The position numbers were made by a program, and so were the translations under genes. This document shows positions 27,027 to 37,192 of a DNA stretch of 64,000 nucleotides, one piece after another; positions within the stretch are counted from its first letter, which is position 1; each line of letters begins with the position of its first letter. Source of the stretch: Nocardioides sp. YIM 152315 (GTDB taxonomy: Bacteria; Actinomycetota; Actinomycetes; Propionibacteriales; Nocardioidaceae); the NCBI RefSeq assembly GCF_029210375.1, contig NZ_JARGER010000015.1, positions 1-64,000 of the forward strand. Reading direction: 5' to 3'. Under the pieces are notes generated by a model. That model ran no database searches and was not told where the DNA came from. It was given only the letters and a program-made list of their open reading frames with translations.

Positions 27027-27703
27027 GCGGTGTCCCCGCCCTCCGGGTCGCGCCTGACGAACCCGAGACCGCACTCGCCGTCGACCGGGTCCGAGACGCT
27101 GATGGTGTCGGCCGTGACCGCACCGGTGTCGTCGCTCTCGCCGCGCGCGGTGACGCAGCGTCCGACGCTCACGGCCGAGGACTTCGCGTCCGCCGTCGTC
27201 GTGTACGTCGTGTCGTCGCCGACCGTCACGGTCACCTCGGCGGCGTCGTCGCTGTCGGGGGTGATCGTGCTGAGGGTGAAGCCGTCGGCGGACACCGCGG
27301 TCACCTCGCCGACCGTGCCGACGCCGCGCACCCGCGGGCCGTTCGGCGCATCCGACGACAGGTCCCCGGGCAGGTCGCTGGGTCGATCGCTGGGCCGGTC
27401 CGTCGGCGTCCCCTCCGGAGGCTCACCTCGGCCGGGCCCGCCGGCACCGAAACCGCAGCCACCGCCGTCGTTCGCCTCGGTCGCCCGCACCGTCGCGGCG
27501 GCGACCTCGGCGACCTCCTCCGTGGAGTCCTGCGAGGTCTCCGCGCCGGTCGTGACCACGGCACAGGCGCCGACGGTGACATCGTCGAGCGTGCCGTCGA
27601 CCTGCTCGGTGAACGTCGTGTCCTCGGTCCAGGTGACCGCGACCTGGCCGCCCTGCCGACTCTGCACCTGCGCGGTGGCGAGGGTGACGCGGGTCAGGTT
27701 CAT
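27023..27703 (-). CDS. DUF5666-like repeat protein without signal peptide
   Basis: A 226-residue protein with two similar beta-rich units: [27 protein letters not shown] near the start and [28 protein letters not shown] near the end, joined by an Asp/Pro/Gly-rich linker. The units resemble DUF5666 domains, usually found in exported proteins. No signal peptide or anchor is visible, and the first unit appears to lack its beginning, so the N-terminus may be truncated or the start lies elsewhere. It sits between the ABC permease and the second adaptor gene. Confidence 0.65.
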
Positions 27704-27730
27704 GGAAGGGCCTTTCGTGGTGGTGCAGCG

Positions 27731-28953
27731 TCACTCGCTGCGGAGGGCGTCGATGGGCGTGAGGCGGGCGGCTCGGCTCGCGGGATAGACCCCGAAGCCG
27801 ACGCCGAGGCCGAGCGAGGTGAGCAGCGCGGCGCCCACCGCCAGCGCCGAGAGCGTGATCGGCTGGTCGATCAGCGGGGGCAGCACCCACGAGCCGACGA
27901 CCCCGACCAGGAGGCCGACGACGCCGCCGACCAGGCCGAGCATCGAGGCCTCGACGAGGAACTGCCGGCCGATCACCCGCGGGGTCGCGCCGAGCGCCTT
28001 GCGCAGCCCGATCTCGCGGATCCGCTCGGTCACCGAGACGAGCATGATGTTCATGACGCCGACCCCGCCGACGAGCAGCGAGATCGCGGCGATGCCGGTC
28101 AGCAGGACGGTCAGCGTCTTGTTGGTGGAGTTCGCGGTCTCGACCAGCGACTCCTGGGTCGAGATGCCGAAGTCGGCCTCCGCGGCGGTCACGCGGTGTC
28201 GGGTCGCCAGGAGGCTCTCGACCTCCTGGTACGCCGCGCTGAGCGTCTCCTGCGACGTCGCCTCGACGTAGATCGTCGAGACGGAGCCCGACGTCGCGCC
28301 CGTCAGTGCCTTGGCGGTGCTGATCGGCAGGATCGCCTGGTCGTCCTCGGAGCTGCCGGAGTCGGAGGCACCACTCGAGTCCAGCACCCCGATCACGGTC
28401 AGCTGCTGGCCGGCCACCGTCACGGTCCGTCCGACCGGGCTGCCGACGGCGAAGAGCTCGCTCGCGGTGTCCGGCCCGAGCACCGCGACGTGCGCACCGG
28501 AGGCGATCTCGTCCGCCGTGAAGAACCGCCCGGAGGTCAGGGTGCGGGCGCGGACGTCGGCCCACGAGGTCGTGGTGCCGACCAGCGAGGTCGTCCAGTT
28601 CGTCTCCCCCGCCGCCAGCGACACCGACGACGATGTGGTCGGCGCGACGCGACGTACGTCGGGCGCTGCGGTGTCGTCGGCGATGGCGGTGGCGTCCTCG
28701 AGGGTGAGCGTGGTCGCCGAGCCGAAGCCGCCGCGCAGGCCGCCGGAGTCGGTGGCGCTGCCCGGCGACACGATCAGCAGGTTGCTGCCGAGCGCGTCGA
28801 TCTCGTCGCGCACCTGCTGCTGCGCGCCCTGGCCGAAGCCGACGGTGAGGATCACCGACGCGATGCCGATGACGATGCCAAGCATCGTCAGCAGCGATCG
28901 CATCCGGTGCGCCCGCACCGCCTCCGCGCCCGCGCGGAGGGTCTCGATCCAGT

Positions 28954-28957
<4 letters not shown>
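27731..28957 (-). CDS. MacB-type ABC transporter permease (FtsX family)
   Basis: A 408-residue permease with the MacB layout: one N-terminal helix (about 20-40), a large extracytoplasmic domain (about 45-270) and three C-terminal helices, with the family segment [23 protein letters not shown]. Its ATG overlaps the ATPase stop (ATGA). With the ATPase and adaptors it should form a mechanotransmission-type exporter for peptides, lipids or antibiotics; the substrate is unknown. Confidence 0.92.
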
Positions 28958-29672
<715 letters not shown>

Positions 29673-29676
<4 letters not shown>

Positions 29677-30848
29677 TGGGCCGGGCCCTCCATCGTCGGG
29701 CCCTGGCCGCCACCCGGCAGCTCGCTGAGGGCGGGAGGCTCGCCCCCGTCGGGGGCGCCCTGCTGTCCGCCCTCGTCGCCACCGCCTCCGACGATCCGCT
29801 CGAAGCCCGGCACGACGACCGTGTCGCCGTCCTCGAGCCCGGAGAGGACCTCGGTGGTCATGCCGAAGGTCTCGCCGGTCTCGACCTCGACCCTGGTCTC
29901 GTCGCCGTCCTCGAGCCTGGTGGCGTACGTCGCGCCGTCCTCGGTCGAGAGCGCCCGGCTGGTGACGGTGAGGACGCCCTGGCGCTGCCTGGTGATGATG
30001 GTGGCGGTGGCGGAGACCCCGGCGTAGAGGTCCTTCCGCCTGCCGGTGACGCCGATGGTCACCGGGAAGGCCGCGGCGCCGCTGTCGTTGGTCTCGGCGA
30101 CGAGCCCGACCTCCTCGACGGTGCCGTAGACCGTGTCGGTGACGCCCGTGACGGCGACCTCGGCCTGCAACCCCTTCTTCAGGCTGTCGACGTCGGCGGC
30201 GGCGACGGTGGCGTCCACGACGTACGTGCCGGTCGCGACGATCGAGATCGTGCCGCTCGTGGAGTCGGTGGTGTCGCCCGCGCCTGCGGCGTCCGCACCC
30301 GCGGCTCCCGAACCGACCGTGTCGCCCTTGCTCAGCCCGACCGCCGTGACCGTGCCCCTGATCGAGGCGCGCAGGGTGGCGTCCTCGACCGCACGCCGGG
30401 CGTCGGCGAGCGAGGCACGGGCCGAGACGATCGCGGCCCGGTCGCTCGCGAGCTGGACGTCGCTGGCGCCGGCGTCCTCGTCCTCGTCGAGCTGGGCGAG
30501 CGCGGCGTCGTACGACGACTGCGCGGCCCGGCGGGTGGCGACGAGGCCGGCGTCGTCGACGACGGCGAGCACCTCGCCCTTGCGGACCCTGTCGCCCTCG
30601 GCGACCGCGACGCGGGTGACGGTGCCGGCGACCGCGAACGACTCGTCCGCCGTCGTGCTGGCGGCGACGGTCCCGTCAGCCGTGACCGTGTCGCGCACGG
30701 TCTCGGTGGAGACGGTCGCGGTGGTGCTGGACGCGGCCTGTGAGCTGTCACGGATCAACAGCCAGGCGCCGGAGCTCGCGACCGCGACCAGCACCACCAG
30801 GGCGCAAGCCAGCAGGATCCGCGAGCGGCGACGGGCGGGCAGTCGCAC
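29673..30848 (-). CDS. HlyD/MacA-type efflux adaptor protein (first of operon)
   Basis: A 391-residue adaptor with an N-terminal anchor (ILLACALVVLVAVASSGAWLL), lipoyl-like halves (GTVTRVAVAEGDRVRKGEVLAVVDD and ASIRGTVTAVGLSKGDTVGSG), a short coiled coil between them, a barrel domain and a Gly-rich tail. It heads the five-gene efflux operon (adaptor, ATPase, permease, DUF5666-like, adaptor). Two non-identical adaptors with one ATPase/permease pair is unusual. GTG start at 30848. Confidence 0.88.
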
Positions 30849-30981
30849 GGTGGTCCCTCTCGACGTGGGTCGATGCGGGACCGGTCGGCCCGCGAGGGAG
30901 ACCCTGCCGGCGCGGTCTGTGCCGCCCCTGGGGCCGACCTGTCTGCGCGCTGTGGGGCTGTGCGTCGGGCTGTGCGTCGGG
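30849..30981. other. intergenic with short tandem repeat
   Basis: Separates pspAB from the efflux operon. A 12-bp unit (TGTGCGTCGGGC) is repeated twice in tandem at about 30959-30982, directly after the pspAB stop. No clear promoter hexamer in the expected place. Confidence 0.4.
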
Positions 30982-31572
30982 CTACATGCCCGGGGCGCCC
31001 CACACGGCCAGCCACCGGCCGAGGTCCTGCTCCATCGGGAGCTCGCCGGCGAGGGTGTCGCGAAGCTGGATCTCGAGCAGGTTGTCGCGCTGGCGGTCCG
31101 TCGTGCCCGCCTGCGGCGCGAACGGGTAGAACGTGGCCTGCTTGTAGAGGTAGACCAGGCCGACCCGCCGGCCGTCCGCCCCCTCGAACGGGATCAGCGA
31201 GCAGAGCAGGCCCGGCCCGAACCCCTGCTCCTCCAGCGAGGTGTTGACCGCGTGCAGGTCGGTGCAGAGGTCGGCGATCCCGTCGAGACCCGCGCGCTCG
31301 TCGCGCACGACCAGCCAGGTGAAGCCGTACTCGTCCTCGGAGAGCTCGACGTCGGGCTGGTCGGGATCGGCGTTCAGCAGCTCGACGACCTCCGACTGCA
31401 CCTGCTGGAAGGCGTTGCCGGTCGCCGCGCGATAGCAGACCGAGCCGGCGCCGGTCGGGCGCAGCCCGAGGCTCGTCTCCAGCGTGATCGCCGCGCTCGG
31501 CACGTGGAAGAGCGCGTCGAGACGGGGTGCCTTGGGGCGCGAGCGACCGGTGACAGCTGCCCAGAAACCCAT
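30982..31572 (-). CDS. pspAB: PspA-associated protein PspAB
   Basis: A 196-residue soluble protein (MGFWAAVTGRSRPKAPRLDALFHVPSAA at the start, LEIQLRDTLAGELPMEQDLGRWLAVWG at the end) that I recognise as the actinobacterial PspA-associated PspAB family. It is encoded with htpX and pspA on one strand. Its likely role is in the envelope stress response, but its biochemical function is not established. Confidence 0.8.
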   Translation of the reverse strand: MGFWAAVTGRSRPKAPRLDALFHVPSAAITLETSLGLRPTGAGSVCYRAATGNAFQQVQSEVVELLNADPDQPDVELSEDEYGFTWLVVRDERAGLDGIADLCTDLHAVNTSLEEQGFGPGLLCSLIPFEGADGRRVGLVYLYKQATFYPFAPQAGTTDRQRDNLLEIQLRDTLAGELPMEQDLGRWLAVWGAPGM

Positions 31573-31584
31573 CAGGACGGCCCC

Positions 31585-32496
31585 TCAGGCCGACCGGTCG
31601 AGCTCGGCGCGGATCTTCGCGAGCTGCTCGAGCCGTTGCTCGAGCGTCGGGTGCGTGGAGGTGAGCGTGCGCAGCGAGACGCCCTTGACCGCCGGCGCGA
31701 TGAAGAACGCGTTCATCGCCTTCGACGCCCGCAGGTCGCGATCGGGGATGGTGTTCATCTCGCCGGTGATCTTCTGGAGCGCGGAGGCGAGCGCCTCGGG
31801 CTTCATCGTGAGGTAGGCGCCCGCCCGGTCGGCGGACATCTCGCGGTAGCGCGAGAGCAGCTTGAGGAGCAGGAAGCTCACGGCGTACGTGATCAGGGAG
31901 ACGACGAGCACGACCAGCCAGACCGGCAGCCCGTTGTTGTTGTCGCGGCGGTTGCCGCCGAAGATGGCGCCGTACTGTGCGCCGCGCGTGAGCATGCCCG
32001 CGACGATGCCCGCCGACGACGCGACGGTCATGACGAGGACGTCGCGGTGAGCCACGTGGGAGAGCTCGTGCGCGAGCACGCCCTCGAGCTCCTCGGCGCT
32101 GAGGCGCTTGAGGATGCCGGTGGTGACGACCACGGCCGAGTGGCTGGGCGAGCGACCGGTGGCGAACGCGTTGGGCAGGTCGGTGTCGGCGACGCCGACC
32201 CGCGGCTTGGGCATGTCGGCGAGCACGCAGAGGCGGTCGATCATCGCGTGCAGCTCGGGCGCCTGCTCCGGAGTGACCTCCCGCGCGCGCATCGCCTTCA
32301 TGGCGACCTTGTCGGAGTTGTACCACTGGAACCAGACGACGCCGAGGCCGATGACGGCGATGATCGGCGCCCAGCCGGCGGGCGCGACGGCGATCAGGAT
32401 CGCGATGAGGGCGACGAAGAGCGCGCCGAGCAGGAAGATCACGGTGGTCATCCGGGCGGTCAGCCCCGGGTCGCCGACGAAGCGCGTGCGTGCCAT
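31585..32496 (-). CDS. htpX: M48 membrane zinc metalloprotease HtpX
   Basis: A 303-residue protease with two N-terminal helices, the zinc motif HELSH (H143, E144, H147), the third ligand Glu219 in YREMSADRAGA, and two more helices between them (about 150-170 and 190-212). HtpX degrades damaged membrane proteins. It lies between pspA and pspAB. ATG 32496 begins MARTRFVGDPGL; longer open frames upstream run over pspA. Confidence 0.93.
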   Translation of the reverse strand: MARTRFVGDPGLTARMTTVIFLLGALFVALIAILIAVAPAGWAPIIAVIGLGVVWFQWYNSDKVAMKAMRAREVTPEQAPELHAMIDRLCVLADMPKPRVGVADTDLPNAFATGRSPSHSAVVVTTGILKRLSAEELEGVLAHELSHVAHRDVLVMTVASSAGIVAGMLTRGAQYGAIFGGNRRDNNNGLPVWLVVLVVSLITYAVSFLLLKLLSRYREMSADRAGAYLTMKPEALASALQKITGEMNTIPDRDLRASKAMNAFFIAPAVKGVSLRTLTSTHPTLEQRLEQLAKIRAELDRSA

Positions 32497-32533
32497 GGCC
32501 CTATTCTCCGGGATCGCGCAAGCGTGGGTGGCG

Positions 32534-33334
32534 TCAGGCCTGCTCGCCGTCGGCCTTCTCCTGGGCCTTCTTCTCCGGGGCGGGCTCGAGGATGTCGCCG
32601 TCGTCGCCGGCCTCGATCGCGTCGGGCTGCCCGCTCGAGCCACCGGCCTTGAGCGCGGCCAGCTCGGCCTCGACGTCGGTCTGGGAGCTCAGGGCGTCGA
32701 GCTCTCGCGCGATGTCGTCGCCGCTGTTGGTAGCGGTGACGTCGTCTAGCGCGCCGGAGGCGATGAGCTCGTCGATCGCGCCCGCGCGGGCCTGCATCTG
32801 CGCGGTCTTGTCCTCGGCCCGCTGGACCGCCTGGCCGACGTCGCCGAGCTCGTCGCCGATGCCCGACATCGCCTCGTTGATGCGGGTCTGGGCCTCGGCG
32901 GCGGTGTAGGTCGCCTTGATCGTCTCCTTGCGGGTGCGGAAGGCCTCGACCTTCGCCTGCAGCCGCTGCTGCGCCAGGGTGAGCTTCTCCTCCTCCGCCT
33001 GCAGCTGGGCGTGCTGCCCCTTGAGGTCGTTGATCTGCGTCGTCAGCCCGGACTTGCGGGTCAGGGCCTCGCGGGCGAGATCCTCGCGGTCCACCGAGAT
33101 CGCCTTCTGCGCCTGGCCCTGGAGCTTCGTGGACTGCTGCTCGAGCTGGTTGATCTGCAGCTCGACGCGCTTGCGGCTGGTGGCGACGTCCGCCACCCCG
33201 CGGCGTACCTTGGAGAGCAGCTCCTGCTGCTTCTGGTAGCTGTAGTCGAGGGTCTCCCGCGGGTCCTCGGCGCGGTCGAGCGCCTTGCTCGCCTTCGACT
33301 TGAAGATCAGGGTGAAGCGCTGCCAGAGTCCCAT
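32534..33334 (-). CDS. pspA: phage shock protein A (PspA/IM30)
   Basis: A 266-residue PspA/IM30 protein. It is almost wholly coiled coil, with the N-terminal amphipathic helix (MGLWQRFTLIFKSKAS) that contacts stressed membrane and the conserved EDPRETLDYSYQKQQELL. The C-terminal 60 residues are acidic and low-complexity. It protects the cytoplasmic membrane. A GAGGGA ribosome site precedes ATG 33334. It is the first gene of pspA-htpX-pspAB; no stress-specific promoter could be identified. Confidence 0.93.
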   Translation of the reverse strand: MGLWQRFTLIFKSKASKALDRAEDPRETLDYSYQKQQELLSKVRRGVADVATSRKRVELQINQLEQQSTKLQGQAQKAISVDREDLAREALTRKSGLTTQINDLKGQHAQLQAEEEKLTLAQQRLQAKVEAFRTRKETIKATYTAAEAQTRINEAMSGIGDELGDVGQAVQRAEDKTAQMQARAGAIDELIASGALDDVTATNSGDDIARELDALSSQTDVEAELAALKAGGSSGQPDAIEAGDDGDILEPAPEKKAQEKADGEQA

Positions 33335-33414
33335 TGCGGCGTGGTCCCTCTCGATACGGTCCGGTCTCAGGCCCAACCCTAGGCTGCAATGGCAAGTCAT
33401 GGCGACGCCGCCGG

Positions 33415-33420
33415 TAGTCT
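33415..33420 (+). promoter_or_regulatory. -10 upstream of the DUF3043 gene
   Basis: TAGTCT about 50 nt before the TTG start, followed by the small perfect hairpin GGAACG-TTT-CGTTCC at about 33424-33438 in the leader. Confidence 0.35.
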
Positions 33421-33469
33421 GAGAGGAACGTTTCGTTCCCGCTCCTCGATCACCACCGAAGGCCCCGCG

Positions 33470-34057
33470 TTGTTCCGTCGCAGCAAGTCCGAGCCCGCCC
33501 CCGAGTCCAGCGCCACCACCAAGGCCGGCGGCAAGGGTCGTCCCACCCCGACCCGCAAGGACGCCGAGGCCGCCGCCAAGGCGCGCGCGAAGACTCCGCG
33601 CACCCGCAAGGAGCTGGCGGCCGCCCAGCGTGCGACGCGCTCGGAGTCGAGCAAGACCGTCCGGCAGGCGATGCGCGACGGCGACGAGCGGTACTTCCCG
33701 GCTCGGGACAAGGGCCCGGTCAAGCGCTTCATCCGCGACTACGTCGATGCGCGCTTCTCGCTCATCGAGCTCGTGATCCCGCTGCTGCTGGTCACGATGG
33801 TCCTCGGCTACTCCGGCAGCCGCGCGCTCGCCCAGTGGGGCAACACGCTGCTGCTGGTGATCGTGATCGTGGTCGTCTTCGACATGTTCTGGCTGCGCTT
33901 CCGCCTGCGCCGCGAGCTGGCGCGGCGCTTCCCCGAGCAGCCGCTGAAGGGCACGACCTACTACGCGATCACGCGGGCGATGCAGATGAAGTTCATGAGG
34001 CTGCCCAAGCCCCAGGTGAAGATCGGGCAGGCGCTGCCCGACGAGTACCGGCGCTGA
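33470..34057 (+). CDS. DUF3043 membrane protein
   Basis: A 195-residue DUF3043 protein with a charged, Lys/Arg/Ala-rich N-terminus (about 1-90), two membrane helices (about 105-145) and a basic C-terminal tail. The family is restricted to actinobacteria and its function is unknown. I chose the TTG at 33470 (FRRSKSEPAPESS follows, the usual family start), 7 nt after a GAAGG site; no better start lies nearby. Confidence 0.82.
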   Translation: MFRRSKSEPAPESSATTKAGGKGRPTPTRKDAEAAAKARAKTPRTRKELAAAQRATRSESSKTVRQAMRDGDERYFPARDKGPVKRFIRDYVDARFSLIELVIPLLLVTMVLGYSGSRALAQWGNTLLLVIVIVVVFDMFWLRFRLRRELARRFPEQPLKGTTYYAITRAMQMKFMRLPKPQVKIGQALPDEYRR

Positions 34058-34094
34058 CGCTGCGGCTCGGGCGGGTCGGCCTCCCCACCTGTCG

Positions 34095-35099
34095 TCAGAA
34101 GTCGCGGCGACGTGGCGACTGCGTCTTCGCGGGGTCGCGCTCGACGACCGGGCCGACGACGTCGTCGATCGCCCTCATCGTCGCCGGGTCGAGGCTCACC
34201 CCCGACGCCTTGACGTTGTCGGTGACCTGCTCCGGCCGACTGGCGCCGATGATCGCGGCCGAGACGTTGTCGTTCTGCAGCACCCAGGCCACCGCGAGCT
34301 GAGCCATCGACAGCCCCGCCTCGTCCGCGATCGGCTTGAGCTGCTGGACCCGCTCGAGGACGTCGTCGCGCAGCCACCGGCCGATCATGTTCGCGCCGCC
34401 CTTCTCGTCGGTCGCGCGGCTGCCCTCGGGCGCCGGCTGCCCCGGGAGGTACTTGCCGGTCAGCACGCCCTGGGCGATCGGCGACCACACGATCTGGCCG
34501 ATGCCGAGCTCCTCGCTGGTCGGGACGACCTCGGCCTCGATGACCCGCCAGAGCATGGAGTACTGCGGCTGGTTGGACACCAGCGGGATCCGCAGCTCAC
34601 GCGCGAGCTCGTGGGCCGCGCGGATCTCCTCCGCGCGCCACTCGCTGACGCCGATGTAGAGCGCCTTGCCCTGACGCACGACGTCCGCGAACGCCTCCAT
34701 CGTCTCCTCGAGCGGTGTCTCGTGGTCGTAGCGGTGCGCCTGGTAGAGGTCGACGTAGTCGGTCTGCAGGCGCTCGAGGGAGCCGTCGATCGACTCCATG
34801 ATGTGCTTGCGCGACAGGCCGTGGTCGTTGTGCTTGCCGGGCCCGGTCGGCCAGAAGACCTTCGTGAAGATCTCCAGCCCCTCGCGACGCTCACCTTCGA
34901 GCGCCTTGCCCAGCACGGTCTCGGCCGCGGTGTTGGCATAGACGTCCGCGGTGTCGAACGTCGTGATGCCCTCGTCGAGCGCCTGCCGCACGCACGCCGT
35001 CGCCGCGTCCTCCTCGACCTGCGACCCGTGGGTGAGCCAGTTGCCGTACGCGATCTCCGAGATCTTCAGTCCACTGCCGCCGAGGTTGCGAGTCTTCAT
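34095..35099 (-). CDS. aldo/keto reductase (voltage-gated K+ channel beta-like group)
   Basis: A 334-residue NADPH-dependent reductase. The catalytic set is visible as DTADVYAN (Asp, Tyr), TKVFWPTG (Lys) and YQAHRYD (His). GASRPEQVTDNV is the NADPH-phosphate loop. It resembles the YghZ and potassium-channel beta-subunit group that detoxifies aldehydes. ATG 35099 has TAGGGT 6 nt upstream and no ribosome site. Confidence 0.92.
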   Translation of the reverse strand: MKTRNLGGSGLKISEIAYGNWLTHGSQVEEDAATACVRQALDEGITTFDTADVYANTAAETVLGKALEGERREGLEIFTKVFWPTGPGKHNDHGLSRKHIMESIDGSLERLQTDYVDLYQAHRYDHETPLEETMEAFADVVRQGKALYIGVSEWRAEEIRAAHELARELRIPLVSNQPQYSMLWRVIEAEVVPTSEELGIGQIVWSPIAQGVLTGKYLPGQPAPEGSRATDEKGGANMIGRWLRDDVLERVQQLKPIADEAGLSMAQLAVAWVLQNDNVSAAIIGASRPEQVTDNVKASGVSLDPATMRAIDDVVGPVVERDPAKTQSPRRRDF

Positions 35100-35105
35100 G
35101 GTTCG

Positions 35106-35111
35106 ACCCTA
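35106..35111 (-). promoter_or_regulatory. leaderless -10 (TAGGGT-N6-ATG)
   Basis: TAGGGT ends 6 nt before ATG 35099 of the aldo/keto reductase gene. Confidence 0.5.
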
Positions 35112-35231
35112 GCCAGCCGCTGGTGGTCGCTCCCGACAGGCCGGCCACACGGACACGACGCACGCCGGCCCACCGGCGCCCCCGGCCCTCGGGCACGGTG
35201 ATCGGGGAAGGCGCCCCGCGCCCGGCACCCC

Positions 35232-35335
35232 GGTGGTTGAGGAAGGCGCCCCCGCGCCCGGCCTCGAAACCACCGCAACTACGCACCCCCGGGGTGGTTT
35301 CGAGCGTCGGTTGCTGCGCAACCTCCTCAACCACC
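35232..35335. repeat. inverted pair of GGTGGTTGAGG...CTCGAAACCACC repeats
   Basis: Two 43-bp copies face each other: 35232-35274 and 35293-35335. Each starts and ends with GGTGGTT/AACCACC, so each folds alone, and the pair forms a larger hairpin. The unit resembles a dispersed intergenic repeat I recall from Nocardioides-type genomes. It fills much of the 243-bp gap before the PP2C-like gene end. Confidence 0.65.
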
Positions 35336-35342
35336 GACCCCG

Positions 35343-36119
35343 TCACGCTGGGGGCGTGGCGGACCGGAGAGCGCAGTACGCGACCGTCGCGTCGTCCGGC
35401 GCCCCGTCGGGGTGGGGCTCGACGGCACGCAACCGGCTGAGCACGTCGTCGGGACCGCCGGCGCGCAGACGCTCCATGAGACCGGCCCAGCCCAGGACGC
35501 CGTAGGGATCGACCAGGCGCCGGACGCCGTTGCTGAGCACTGCCACATCGTCGAGAGACGCCAGCGGGACGCTCCCGGTCACCGCCTCGGCCGCGGCCGC
35601 CGGGTCGTCCTTGGCGATCCAGTAGCCGCCGGGTCGGTTGCGTCGGGCGCGGAAGGCGTCGATCCGCGCCGCCAGGTCGTCGTGCTCCGCGATGACGGCG
35701 GCCCGGACGTCGAGCTCGCGTGGATCGGCGAGTACGACGGGGCGGACGCCGGCCAGCACGACGTACGAGTCGCCGAGCACCAGGTGGTCGAGGCGTCCGT
35801 CCGTCACCCGCACCATGGCGACGGTCGCCTGCGGACTGCTCGGGTCGGCGACGTCGCAGGTGCCGCGGTGCCGACCCGTGACCTCGTCGATCGACTCGGC
35901 GAGCGCGCCGACGAGGTCGACGCCGGGGCCGCGGGACAGCCGACCGAGCACGGCGGCGCCGAGCGAGTGCGCGTACCAGGCGACGCCGTGGCGGCACAGC
36001 TGCTCCGCACCCGGGATGCCGGCGCCGTCCAGGAGCACCACGGAGGCCGGGACGGCTCCGACGAAGTCCTCGTTGTCCCGCCCGACGTGGCCGGGGCTGG
36101 TCGCCATCGTGACGCGCAC
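35343..36119 (-). CDS. PP2C-family (PPM) phosphatase-like protein
   Basis: A protein of about 258 residues with PPM-type motifs: GRDNEDFVG near the N-terminus, VVLLDGAGIPG, and LVLGDSYVV. It lacks the fuller C-terminal motif set of classical PP2C enzymes, so activity is uncertain. The start is unclear: GTG 36119 has GGAGG only one nt before it, while ATG 36107 has the same site 13 nt away. It follows paaE by 13 nt and may be the last gene of the paa transcript, but nothing links it to phenylacetate degradation. Confidence 0.65.
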   Translation of the reverse strand: MRVTMATSPGHVGRDNEDFVGAVPASVVLLDGAGIPGAEQLCRHGVAWYAHSLGAAVLGRLSRGPGVDLVGALAESIDEVTGRHRGTCDVADPSSPQATVAMVRVTDGRLDHLVLGDSYVVLAGVRPVVLADPRELDVRAAVIAEHDDLAARIDAFRARRNRPGGYWIAKDDPAAAAEAVTGSVPLASLDDVAVLSNGVRRLVDPYGVLGWAGLMERLRAGGPDDVLSRLRAVEPHPDGAPDDATVAYCALRSATPPA

Positions 36120-36132
36120 GCCTCCGAGGCTC

Positions 36133-37191
36133 TCACGCGTCGTAGTCGAGCACGACCTCCTCCGAGGTGGGGTGCGCCTGGCAGGTGAGCACGTAGCCGG
36201 CGGCGATCTCCTCGGGCTCGAGCGCGTAGTTGGCGTCCATCGCGACGGTGCCGGAGACCAGCCGGGCACGGCACGTGCCGCAGACGCCGCCCTTGCAGGC
36301 GAAGGGCAGGTCGGAGCGGACCCGGAGCGCGGCCTCGAGGACCGGTACGTCGTCGGGACGCAGGTCGAGCGAGGAGGAGCGGCCGTCCAGGCGGACGGTC
36401 ACCTGGGCCGCGCCGTCCGGGGCGTCGGCGAGCGCCTCCAGCGGCGCGCGCTCGACCGGGTCGGCGTGGAAGAGCTCGCTGTGCACGTGCTCGGCCGGCA
36501 CCCCCAGCCCGGCGAGGGCGTCGCGGAGCGAGGTGAGCATCTGCTGGGGGCCGCAGAGGAACCAGTCGTCGGCCTCGTCGAGTCCGAACGCCGTGACCAG
36601 GCGCGACAGGCGGGCACCGTCGAGTCTCCCCGAGAGCAGCTCCACCTCGGAGGTCTCCCGCGACAGGACGTGCACGATCTGCAGCCGGGCCGGGAAGCGG
36701 TCCTTGAGGTCGTGCACCTCGTCGAGGAACATCACCGACCGGTGCGTGCGGTTGGCATAGACCAGCGTGACCGTCGAGTCGGGCTCACCCTCGAGGACCG
36801 CGGTGACGATCGAGAGGATCGGCGTGATCCCCGAGCCCGCCGCCACCGCCACGCAGCGCCGCGCGGCCGTCGGGCACACCTGCGTGGTGAACCGCCCTGC
36901 GGGCGTCATGACGTCGAGGGCGTCGCCGACGGCGAGCGTCGAGAGGACGCCGGTGCTGAAGGCGCCCCCCGGGAGCCGCTTCACACCGATCCGCAGCCGG
37001 CCCGAGGTCGGCGTGGTGCAGATCGAGTAGGAGCGGCGTACGTCGTCGCCGCCGCGGATGTTCAGGTGCTGCCCGGGGCTCCACTGGAAGTCGGGCGCCA
37101 GCGCCGGCGGCACCTCGAAGGTCAGCGCGACCGCGTCGTCGGTCAGCTCGTCGATCGCCGCGACCCGCAGCGAGTGGAAGGTCGCCGACAC
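36133..37191 (-). CDS. paaE: 1,2-phenylacetyl-CoA epoxidase reductase subunit
   Basis: A 352-residue flavin/iron-sulfur reductase. The FAD/NAD(P)H reductase module comes first (DDVRRSYSICTTP for FAD, GSGITPILSI for nucleotide), then a C-terminal plant-type [2Fe-2S] domain with CKGGVCGTCRARL and a distal Cys (LTCQAHP). It passes NADPH electrons to the PaaA di-iron centre. GTG start just after the paaD stop. Confidence 0.93.
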   Translation of the reverse strand: MSATFHSLRVAAIDELTDDAVALTFEVPPALAPDFQWSPGQHLNIRGGDDVRRSYSICTTPTSGRLRIGVKRLPGGAFSTGVLSTLAVGDALDVMTPAGRFTTQVCPTAARRCVAVAAGSGITPILSIVTAVLEGEPDSTVTLVYANRTHRSVMFLDEVHDLKDRFPARLQIVHVLSRETSEVELLSGRLDGARLSRLVTAFGLDEADDWFLCGPQQMLTSLRDALAGLGVPAEHVHSELFHADPVERAPLEALADAPDGAAQVTVRLDGRSSSLDLRPDDVPVLEAALRVRSDLPFACKGGVCGTCRARLVSGTVAMDANYALEPEEIAAGYVLTCQAHPTSEEVVLDYDA

Positions 37192-37192
37192 C

